DNA from: Lingula anatina
Taxonomy: Eukaryota; Brachiopoda; Lingulata; Lingulida; Lingulidae
DNA: 43,222 nt
Direction: 5' to 3'
Assembly (NCBI RefSeq): GCF_001039355.2
Contig: NW_019775511.1
Location: 85,853 to 129,074 of the forward strand
The position numbers and the translations under genes are program-made. Positions 34,073 through 43,222 of this stretch are shown here, piece by piece (positions within the stretch are counted from its first letter, which is position 1; each line of letters begins with the position of its first letter). Under the pieces are notes generated by a model. That model was not told the origin of the DNA. It was given only the letters and a program-made list of their open reading frames with translations, and searched no databases.

Positions 34073-34533
34073 CCCTCTTCCAGGGCGAGTGATAGTTTTT
34101 TACAGATATTCACAGATATGTCTCTAGCTAGATAGATGGTCATTTAGGGCTCAACTCACCCTATTGAGAAATCTCAAGGCTGATTACATGGCTGATAATT
34201 GTTTGCATAACTGCTCAGGTACTGCCACTTAGCAGGTCCAGTCTAAGTCTGCGTGACAGCAATCAAGACAGTTAATTACTCTGACTTCAATCACTTGCTC
34301 TACTGTGACAGATAAAAGAGTCTTAGACTGGTTGCGTAACGAGCAGTTATCACATCGTTGCGAAGCTCAGCACATGCAGAGCAAGTGCAAAGCCTTTGGC
34401 GCGCACGCGCAGAGATGATTGTTTCCACATGGGATTCCTCAACAGGGTGAGTTGAGCCCTAAATGACCATGTATCTAGCTAGAGACATATCTGTGAATAT
34501 CTGTAAAAATCTATCACTCGCCCTGGTAGAGGG
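34073..34533. mobile_element. 461-bp MITE with about 90-bp inverted ends
   Basis: CCCTCTTCCAGGGCGAGTGA at the left is mirrored by TCACTCGCCCTGGTAGAGGG at the right. Complementarity continues through TGTCTCTAGCTAGATAGATG to GGGCTCAACTCACCCT. An 11-bp direct repeat, TAGGTTTTGAC, flanks both sides (34060-34070 and 34534-34544). Confidence 0.85.
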
Positions 34534-35116
34534 TAGGTTTTGACCCACTTTGGCCAGGCTATATCCCTAACCATTATAACTATATGGAGGGCGGACTTTC
34601 TGCCTCAACTTTATTCATACTTAGTTAAGAATATAACCTACCTGGAGGAAACAAAATTCATTTTAACGTTTATATTATTTTTTGTTTTATCATTTGCTAT
34701 TTGATTCATTTTAATGTTATATCTTACGTTTGTAGGAATTTTGTGTCCTGCAATAGATAATATTACAGTTTTAACAATATTTTTAAAACAAACAAATATT
34801 TTTCAAACAATATTTTGGTATATTTTAGAATTTTGAAATCTCATTTAAGACGTCTGTGAAGAGAGCTACTGTAGTACTTGAAGTTTGAGCCACTCTAAAT
34901 TGATTATACTTGTCACTCCTGCGGACTATTAAACTATGAATGAATGCTATTGTAAACTGTTTACTGTTGACCGTACCTAGATTTTGATATCAAAGTTTTT
35001 TTAGCCGCTACCACATGTGGCACAACATCTTTGGTGCGTTCTCCAAAGGACAACCAATAACTGACTAAACTCTACTTTTCTTTCTCTGGCTTATTATTAT
35101 TATTATTATTATTATG

Positions 35117-35161
<45 letters not shown>
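35117..35161. repeat. (GT)n microsatellite
   Basis: Over 40 bp of GT after a short ATT run. Another GT run lies at 38180-38210. Confidence 0.95.
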
Positions 35162-35164
<3 letters not shown>

Positions 35165-35382
35165 TGAAAAGGGGTAAAAAGCGTGGTAATTGATACTCTT
35201 CTGGGATGGTTTTGATCAACTTTAGCCAATAATTAACTGCCATTATTCATCAAATGACCTTAGTGAGTGCCTTCCAAGATTTCCTCTGGCTGCAATATTA
35301 AAGGCTTTTTTTTTCAAGGTTAAACCCTTTTTTTACATTTAGTATCTTGTTGGAAATGGATCTAACAGTTCAAAACTTCCTC

Positions 35383-35825
35383 GTCCAGTTAAAATCCTAG
35401 GCGGTTCCTTATCCAGAATCAACACATTCTGCATTAGTCTGTGGGAGAGACGCCCGTTCCCATTCGGCAAAAGATAATGAACGAGGTCCATTATTAAACT
35501 TGCAAAGTAAAACTAGGTCAAGTATGATTGAAGATCAAATCTTTGTCAGTTTCTTTGTGCACGTGTGATTTAATCAAAACTAAATTTTACTTCACCTTAT
35601 TAATTATGCACAAAGAAGGGGCAGTATTCAACAACAATTACAGTGAAACGGTCAAATGTGGCAATTAATTGATTGGATTCTAGGCGTTTCCATTTTGAAA
35701 GACAAGTTCATGTCATGGCCGATAATTTTGCTCATAAGTACTTCATATCAGATGGAAATTGTATTGTTTATACCTTGTTGAGTGGCTTTAATCAACTTGG
35801 GTCAAATATTAACTGCATTTTTTTA
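35383..35825. repeat. Diverged segmental duplicate, copy 1
   Basis: Co-linear with 36742-37180. Shared blocks include AAAATCCTAGG, GAAACTAGGTCAA-like sequence, TTTCTTTGTGCACGTGTGA, GAAAGACAAGTTCATGT and GGCCGATAATTTTGCT. A further partial copy of adjacent sequence (CTTCCAAGATT.CCTCTGG) occurs at 35270 and 35848. No coding region is recognised. Confidence 0.7.
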
Positions 35826-36135
35826 AACCTGAATGACCCTAGTGAATGTCTTCCAAGATTCCCTCTGGTTGCAATATTAAATTCATCTTTTTGCACTTTA
35901 ACATTTTTTGCAAATGCATTATACACTACTTCTACCAATATGTCTTGACTTGGTGCATGCCACTCATTTCTACACCATGATTAAAAATAGGCACAAGCAT
36001 CTTATAAAACAGTGTGAGACACACATGAACGACAATTTCACCAAATTTAAACATGTGATTTTTTAACATCAGCAGTGTTTTTATGGTTTGATCTACCAAA
36101 TATTTTTACGGTTGCATCCAAGTGTCCTTTAGAGA

Positions 36136-36362
36136 CCATTCCCAAAGATATTTAGATCGATCTATTCCCCTGGGGGAGTCTCAGTTGTCCCATTAGATTG
36201 CTGTCAGCTTAATCGGCTTAAATGTCTGTCCCGCCTACTAAAAGCTGTAAGGGGGTAATTAACTTGTGCGCGCGCTCGGCTCCCAGAAGCTGACAGCAAT
36301 TTAGCGGGAACCCCCAGGGAGTTAGGTCGATCCAGATATATCGAACTAGATCTGTGGGAAAC
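36136..36362. mobile_element. Family A MITE
   Basis: Ends CCATTCCCAAAGATATTTAG and TCGAACTAGATCTGTGGGAA, with inner CTGTCCCGCCTACTAAAAGC and AAGGGGGTAATTAACT shared with other copies. Confidence 0.75.
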
Positions 36363-36564
36363 CAGTCTTAGTGTCAGTGTTACTCCCAGATACGGTATTT
36401 GTATTGATATTTAATAACAAATCTCTTACCTGCATGTGGATATTTGCATTATCTTAACCGCTGCCGAACACGATAGTTTTGTCTTTTTGTCTTATTTACA
36501 CCCAAATGAACACCCAAATAAGGCAGAAAGATGAACAAACTTTTGTATAAGCTCATTTTTATCA

Positions 36565-36566
<2 letters not shown>

Positions 36567-36602
<36 letters not shown>
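36567..36602. repeat. (TC)n microsatellite
   Basis: CT dinucleotide run of about 35 bp. Confidence 0.95.
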
Positions 36603-36604
<2 letters not shown>

Positions 36605-36741
36605 TACTGCAAAATGATTATGTACATGTACCTTTGAGGAGTTGGATTTAACGGTTCATTTTCAATTCCAGGCATTTCAGCTACTTTCCCTAGTCCTGTT
36701 TGGGAAACGAAATGTGATAGTCAGAAAAAACACAAAGGTCT

Positions 36742-37180
36742 AGCCAAAATCCTAGGTCGTTCTTAATCCAGGAGCGACACACACTGTTCTAGTTTGTCAA
36801 AGAGACGCCTTTTGTTCCCATTCGACCCAAGATAAGGAACGAGTACGTCAAACTTTCAAAGTGAAACTAGGTCAAACATAATTGACGATGAAACCTAGTA
36901 AATTTCTTTGTGCACGTGTGACATGATCAAAGTATATCTTTTACTACATCTTGTTATATATGTACAAAGAAAGGGCAGTATCCAAATACAATTATAGTAA
37001 AACGGTCTGTTGTGGCAATTGATTGGATTGAACGTGCAGGCGTCTCAATTTTGAAAGACAAGTTCATGTTAGGGCCGATAATTTTGCTAATAAGTAGGCC
37101 CTATCTCATGTCAGAACGCAATCGTATTGTTTATACCTTTTTGGGGTGGCTTTAATTAACTTTAGTCAATTATTAAATGA
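36742..37180. repeat. Diverged segmental duplicate, copy 2
   Basis: Direct-orientation partner of 35383-35825. A third, patchier relative may lie near 42190-42350 (GAAAGTGAAACTAGGTCAAA). Confidence 0.7.
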
Positions 37181-37611
37181 ATCCTAAGACAATATGTGTG
37201 TGTGTGGGGGGGGGGGGAGGGTATATTTCTTGAATAGAGGCTATTCGCCTGGATTCCCTGATAAAGATGTCTTGCTAGACATCGAAATATTGGAGGTAAA
37301 ATCTCAATATTAGCTTTGACTGAAGAAAAATTACATAACATAACACAGCTGATGAAATTCTTCTCTAATCATTAGTTTCCATAAAATAAATAGATTTTGC
37401 TAAATCTGCCAAATACTTGTTACTTTTTTTTTTTTTTTTTTTTTTTTGTCAAAGTGGATTTGATGTTACCCCCAGGTATATAAGATGTGATATCGATGTC
37501 CTTGCCTGCATATTACCACTTTTCATATTTTCTTAAATAATTATCTTTATACTGAACATATTTTTGGCATATTTACACCAACTACATGTACACATAGCAG
37601 CTGCATTTCAA

Positions 37612-37800
37612 GCACTCAGATGGCAACCCTCAGCAAAATGAAAAGTTTGCAGCTGCCAGTTTGCAGGAGTTGCTGCTTATTCGCAGCTATATGCAGCAAA
37701 TGTGTCGCTACTTTGCAAGAAGAAATTGCAGTTTGCAGCAATATTGCAGCAAATTTGCTGCAGATTCACTGCGAATTTACAGCAGGCCTTATTTTCTGTT
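37612..37800. repeat. TTTGCAGCAA-type degenerate repeat, second block
   Basis: Cognate of 29930-30190, with AGCAAAATGAAAAGTTTGCA and AGCAATATTGCAGCAAATTT. Confidence 0.65.
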
Positions 37801-37937
37801 AAAGGGCAATCTTTTGTATTGGCTGATTACAGTGTGAGCCTCTCTCTCTCTCTCTCTCTCAGCGTGTTCCCTATTCTTTCCTCTTTTTTCTCTGCGCGTC
37901 TGTCTGTGTGTGCGCTTCATCCACACTGCATGCATAT

Positions 37938-38042
37938 GCGTGTCTTTTCTAACACAATCCATTCTAGGCTCGTTAAAATATGTGGGTAAATATTCAATCC
38001 CATTGTACTGGATGACCTCATTGTCTTTTCTAACACAATCTT
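37938..38042. repeat. Stray copies of the LDAH intron 1 acceptor repeat
   Basis: GTCTTTTCTAACACAATCCA with TTCTAGGCTCGTTAAAA, and again CCCATTGTACTGGATGACCT with CATTGTCTTTTCTAACACAA. These match the tandem units before LDAH exon 2, about 9.8 kb away. Confidence 0.7.
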
Positions 38043-38175
38043 TTATCTTACTATTTATTGCCAGAAAAAACGATCATCATCAGCAAAATTGACGACTTAC
38101 GCTTGGTAATTCTATGTTCAAAAGCGTGTGTTGTGGTAAATAGAGCAATAAAAATTACATGTAGCGCCCCAAACG

Positions 38176-38213
<38 letters not shown>

Positions 38214-38513
38214 AGATAATATAAAGGTAAGCATTTCTCATAACAAGAAAAGAAAAAATTATTTGTCAAATACAGGCCTTAATAAAGTATCGAGCCCCTA
38301 AGTACTGCTTCCTTTACGTAACAAGCAAACAATTATTACTGATCTGTAAAGCGATAATTTTTATAGATAATTTCAGGTGTATTCTGAATTCAAGCAGTTA
38401 AATCAAGAATATTCCAGGCTTTCACTGTACACATGTACTTTGCATTTTCTCAAAATAAGATCTGTGAAATGCGCTGTTAATATTGCATACCCATTTCTGC
38501 AAACGGCGGAACA

Positions 38514-40161
38514 TCAGATCATGGTCACGTGACCTAACACTCCGAGCAGGACCACCAACACGGGGTATCCGATTGGATTCTTAAACACAGCGCCACCTGA
38601 TGATATATCAATTGCAATACTAGTACAGTCGTTGACGTCATCACACTGGTAATACGTCACGTTTTTGCCACTTGAACGGATCTCCCAAAAATTAAACTCG
38701 TCGCTGACAGACCGTGTCTTGTTCGCCGTGGCCATATTGGCGCACAGCGACCTTTCAAGTTGCAAGTCGGGGTCATGAAACGCGCGGTTTGTTCCACAGA
38801 AGATGCGTTTCTCGCTGTCGTCTTCCTCGGGTCTTGGAATCCACGAGCTGACGTTCTGGTCTTCGGGAATTCGCTCGAAGTACACCGCCATCTCTTGTTG
38901 GTAAGGGTACGTCTCACAGCCGCCCGAGCTGTTCTTCAATACATAAACGTGGTTGTAAAAAATGGCGGACGTTGGGCGACGATATTGAAGAAAAAAGGCA
39001 ACGTTGCAATTTTCTTGGACTGTATCATTATCCCAGGTAATGTTCGTTGACAGAGGTGAACCTGAGCTAATATTGGTTTGGTTGTCGAATAATGGATTTG
39101 ACGTCGTGGTTGAAAGGTTTCCCGGCGCAGGACCGCCGAGGGAAGTTTTGTTGAAATTGAAGACCATTGGAGTCTGAGAATTGGTGCTGAAGCTTCCGTT
39201 GAAATGAAGAAAGTGACATGGGAATCTAATCATCCGACCCGCATCTCCGTCAAAAAAGACAGGGACAGCAAAAGCTAGCAAAAACAAACGAGAAAGCGTC
39301 GTTACTTCTCGACTAGTTCCGTTTATTTCCGACACACTGCTCTGCAGGCTGGCGAATATTGTGACGTCCGTCGAGTTTTCATTGGCGGCTAATTTCACTA
39401 GGCTTTTAAGCACCGGAGGTGCGTTTTCTGGTCGCAATTTCTGTATTGTTACTCCAAAAGATCGAAACAAATCCACCACGTCTTGAGTCTGGAACATGGC
39501 CACAAGGAAAAAGAAGTCGAAGACGACGGATGCTGGAGCTGTCAAAATAATGAGAATGTTTAAAGCAAAATGGCAACGTTTGCGATGATCGCTGCATCCG
39601 TCTCTTACGTAACGTTTGTAGCACCAAATGACAGCCATTGCAAATTCAATGGCCATTATGCATAAAGAGGATATCACGCTTAGTACACGTGACAAAAATG
39701 TGAGCTTTCCCGTAAGTCTTTGGGTGAACGCACATGATTCTGTATTCGCTATACTCCATGTTAAAATTGCAAGGGGTAAATCCTCTAGCAACTGCTCCAA
39801 AAAAACAAGAATGCGAAGAGCGAGCTCTATATTCTTCCCATCGGACTTCCCATCGGACTCGGAGACTTCTTTCCGCCTTATATGTGTCACCTTTGTATAA
39901 AGTTTTACGATGGACAACGGAACAACAACAATGACCATTAACGTTCCGCCAAGGCAACAGACGAAGTACCAAGTGCGCAAGGCACTGTTTTTCTCCTCCC
40001 CGTCTATATATGTAACATCAATTCTTGATATCTCTGAATACGCTATCCAGTCCATAACGGCGTCAATGATTGCAAGTACCATGAGGACGAACGTTTTAAA
40101 CAAAAGGAAACATGATTTACATTTATTCCGGAATTGCTTGTCGCACTGGCAGCATCTGCAG
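38514..40161 (-). CDS. Multi-pass membrane glycoprotein of unrecognised family, paralogue 2, terminal exon
   Basis: Not recognised. One exon of 548 codons plus stop, preceded by acceptor CATTTCAG (exon starts at 40161). It has the same phase as paralogue 1 and begins with a Cys-rich stretch (CRCCQCDKQF). Hydrophobic segments at about residues 17-40, 63-85, 112-135, 152-180 and 197-222 include IIDAVMDWI, LLEDLPLAILTW and SVVFDFFFLVAMF. A roughly 290-residue domain follows with about eleven N-X-S/T sites and several Cys, implying a lumenal or extracellular face. The C-terminus is SSGGAVFKNP plus a hydrophobic run (VLVVLLGVLG) that could be a last membrane helix or a GPI-type signal. Neither a start codon nor an upstream exon is securely identified; an in-frame ATG at 40181 lies across the acceptor. 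Confidence 0.82.
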
Positions 40162-40302
40162 CTGAAATGAAGTGCGAACAAAGAGTTTATAAATAATATA
40201 TAAAAAAGTATATATATATAAACTTCAGATTATCAAATTGCATGTATTAGGCATGAAATATGAATGAAATATGTTTGAAATTTTACCCAAAGTTAAAGAA
40301 TG

Positions 40303-40520
40303 GCTTCCCATGAACCTATCGTATGTAAGCAGGATCGATCTAACCCCGAGGGGGATTCTGGCTACATTGCATTCAGTTTAAGCGATTTAAATGTATGTAA
40401 CGCCCACTTAAGCTGCCAGGGGGTAATTAGCTTTTGTGCACGCTTAAACTAAATGCAATTCTGGGAGAAAACCCTCGGAGATCGATCGATTTTGCTAGTA
40501 CGTAGGGTTATGGGAACTGT
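40303..40520. mobile_element. Family A-like MITE
   Basis: GGCTTCCCATGAACC / GGTTATGGGAACTG ends, with GATCGATCTAACCCC and GGGGGTAATTAG inside. More diverged than its neighbour at 40560. Confidence 0.6.
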
Positions 40521-40559
40521 CCCTAAGCTTATCCATTGTCCTTTTATGAGTTTTAGACC

Positions 40560-40766
40560 CCATTCCCACAGATTTTAGAACGATCTATCCCTGTGGGGAG
40601 TCTCACTAGATTACTGTCAGCTTAGCCGGCTAAAGCGTCTGTCCCGCCTACTTAAAGCTGTAAGGGGGTAATTAACTGTCGTGCGCGCTCGGCTGACTGC
40701 AATTTAGAGTGAACCCCCAGGGAGTTAGGTCTATCCGGATGGATCGAACTAAATCTCTGGGAATGC
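40560..40766. mobile_element. Family A MITE
   Basis: CCATTCCCACAGATTTTAGA at the left and AACTAAATCTCTGGGAATG at the right. It shares nearly its whole interior with 26749-26971 and 36136-36362. Confidence 0.8.
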
Positions 40767-41024
40767 ACTCTTAGACGCTGTCCTGGTTCGATTATCACCT
40801 TTTACTTGCCATATATCACTGGGGGTGGTTGGGGAGGGGTACTATACTACCACTGTTATAGATCAGATAGCAGACGAAGAGAATGTAAATAATGTCTATG
40901 GCCCTTATTACTTTTGCTTAATTTACTGTAAGTAAACCTACACTTAGGAAAAGAAACGGCAGGTAAGAACTTCACGATAGGGGCATTACCTATAAACCAT
41001 TCCTGTCACACCTGTACAAAGTAA

Positions 41025-41206
41025 TGCCCCTATTTCAAACAGACTTGAATCGTAATCAGTGAAGTTCTTAACAGATTCGTATATATTCGTAGTCAGTTCT
41101 TGCAATTCTTGATCAATCACGAACTGATTACGATTCAACCAGGAATCCTGATATTTGTCAATTCCTGACGATTCGTGGGATTCGTGGTCTGTTTGAAATA
41201 GGGGCA
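41025..41206. mobile_element. 182-bp MITE with TAA target duplications
   Basis: TGCCCCTATTTCAAACAGAC is exactly mirrored by GTCTGTTTGAAATAGGGGCA. It is flanked by TAA at 41022-41024 and 41207-41209. A large part of the interior (AATCGTAATCAGT / ACTGATTACGATT) is also inverted. Confidence 0.85.
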
Positions 41207-41209
41207 TAA

Positions 41210-43222
41210 CGGACATAACGAGGACAGGACTACGGCCCCCAGCGGACTACCATTCCTGTCACACCTGTCCCGCTAGTATGAACCTCAAAAGAGTGTTAAA
41301 TATGCCCCGACCGTTGTCACCTGGTGTCTATTGTCCAGCAAGTAGACTGCTGCATTAGAGAGGCTAACCTATATTTTCTTTATCTTTCTTTTTTTACTGA
41401 ACTGTGAAGAGGGGGGAACACGGGAATAAAATACTTTTATGCCTCGCTTCGCTTAACAAATAGAAAACACTAGACGATCGATAACGCTTCAACTGTAGTA
41501 TGTAGGACACAGGAATGTGACAAAGCTGCCTGCTTTTGTCTCGTTTCGCGTTTGGTATTATTTTATGGGGGAAGGAGAAGAGTACGTGTACTAGTATCTG
41601 TGAAGCCAGCGGAGTGGCACGCGCAATCAGACCCCCACCCACCCACCCACCCAAACACACATCCCTTTCAAACCTTCAAATCAATCATTGTGCTTGGGGT
41701 CGAACAACTGATATTTGCCGACGTTTGCAAACTAATTCCCTCAAGGTAATGAGTATCACCTCGACATTTGAATTTCTGTTAAATGTTGTGACATGACGCC
41801 CTGACAACGTACGTTGTAGTTCGATCCGAGCGTTAACTATTCATGCGATCTTTCAATATCAGCTTGATTTTTATTTCTAGCATACGGTGGGGGCATGATG
41901 ATAATGTACATGTACTGTGTGTGAGAGAGAGAGATGTGTGTGTGTGTGTGCGCGCGCGCGCGCTGGTCTGCACGTGCGTCTTTCTCTCTCTCTCTTTCTC
42001 TCTCTATCTCTCACGCACACATACACACACATACACACACGCGTGTCGTGACTGAACTATAAACCTACTCCTATCTTCCTCATTTCAAGCAGCAGCAGAA
42101 TCACATTTTAGCTAGCCTTTCCATTTTGCCTTAACAAACGCGCAGCGCAGATTTTGGTCTCAGGTTTCCTTAACTTACCAGGTACATGTAGCTACATGCT
42201 CTGTGACAATGTCCATAGGAGACACTCTTTGTTCCATCCTTCCTTTGCGTCCACGTACGTGTACTAATACACATGTATGAACAGACTGAGGTCGGCTATC
42301 TGGCGCGCTTGAAAGTGAAACTAGGTCAAATATGTACATGTACGATAAAAGTCTATGTAAAACTGTTTTATAATTCTAGCAAGTACCGTATAACTGTAAT
42401 TTGACCAAACATATAACAGATTTAATTAATCACATGCATAGAAGAGAAATTAATAACCTATATTTATTGACAAAAAACATACAAATGTTTCACTGCTTTC
42501 TGGGCGTCTCTCTTGTCATATAACTGTGTCATATAACTGTGCACGGATCGATAATTTATCAGGTCACACGCTCTCTGTCAATGCACAGGTGAAATATGAA
42601 TTAGGTCAAACCTTGACATCGGGTTATTCTGTCTCCTCTTTTTATTTTTTTTTTTTTTTTTTTTTTTTTTGAGTGCGTGAGTTGTGTGTGTGTAAATATG
42701 TGTGTGTCTGTGTGCGTCTCTCTATCGCTTACCGCATCTCTCTCTCTCTCTCTGCGAGCGTATTATGTTTTTCTTCATCTGCACCTCTCGCCTGTGCATT
42801 TGTGATTAAATCGTGATAACTGTAACACTATCTAACAAAATGTGTATGTTAATTAGAACATATCACAAGTACAACTCTAAATAAAAAGCTCCAGCGCAAC
42901 ATTAAATGTTTGAATAGTAGGTTTCTTTGTAAGATTTATATTTCATATTCGGATCGTTAATTTTGCTCTGGTGTTTGTCGATTCACCCAACAGGTAAAAT
43001 GGGAATAAGCTCATACTTTTGTATCATCTTATTCGCTTTTTGTCTCTCCTCACTTTAACTCACTGAACAGGCCAATAATATACAATAATTAAATCTGGTG
43101 CGTATATACCAGTACCGCTCAACACTCGAAAAACAGCATCTCAAATTTGCCCAAGTTGCAGTTAATTTTTTACCGTATTCAGCGTGGCTGTACACGCCCG
43201 TAGCCAGCAATTTCCAAACGGG
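41210..43222. other. Intergenic or intronic sequence upstream of paralogue 2
   Basis: No gene is recognised. It holds microsatellite patches near 41924-42040 and 42680-42760 (GT, GA and TC runs) and a T-run near 42645-42670. The 5' exon(s) of the 38514-40161 gene may lie here or beyond the right edge, but I could not pick one out. Confidence 0.4.

Noticed and set aside
40783-40800. GGTTCGATT motif resembling a tRNA T-loop
   Set aside because: No matching acceptor stem or anticodon arm could be folded around it.
40986-41216. Minus-strand 76-codon open frame
   Set aside because: It lies almost wholly within the palindromic 182-bp MITE and reads through its inverted repeats.

Overview
This is nuclear DNA from an animal, most likely a marine invertebrate. 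It is AT-rich, its genes are split by GT-AG introns, it is crowded with short inverted-repeat transposons (MITEs) and microsatellites, and its three recognisable genes have clear animal orthologues. I cannot name the species or phylum from sequence alone.

Layout. (1) 933-15547, plus strand: a peroxisomal acyl-CoA oxidase 1 (ACOX1) gene, complete except for its first exon(s), which lie left of the window. Exon 3 exists in four tandem versions of exactly 161 nt with the same splice phase, a candidate mutually exclusive exon array. (2) 17213-25993, minus strand: a complete ten-exon UQCC1 (CBP3) gene, a mitochondrial complex III assembly factor of 303 aa. (3) 27252-29479, plus strand: a complete three-coding-exon LDAH gene, a lipid-droplet-associated serine hydrolase of 318 aa, head-to-head with UQCC1. 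(4) 30470-30992: an internally deleted mariner transposon. (5) 31683-33216 and 38514-40161, both minus strand: two large terminal exons of paralogous multi-pass membrane glycoproteins of a family I do not recognise. One copy has lost its hydrophobic C-terminal tail to a stop codon.

The three known genes are all housekeeping: peroxisomal beta-oxidation, respiratory-chain assembly and neutral-lipid storage. Nothing in the sequence shows that they are co-regulated, apart from the shared UQCC1/LDAH upstream region.

The most notable observations are the fourfold ACOX1 exon-3 array; a repeated pattern in which short tandem duplications carry a splice donor or acceptor plus the adjoining exon edge (five sites in ACOX1, one in LDAH); and the unrecognised membrane-protein pair. 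Most of the remaining space is introns and intergenic DNA filled with MITE families: PIF/Harbinger-like with TTA/TAA target duplications, a TTAA-flanked piggyBac-like family, a GATCGATC-rich family, a GCGCATTC family and a GGGGTAGC family. All gene models were assembled by eye from splice signals and protein similarity, without transcripts or database searches.
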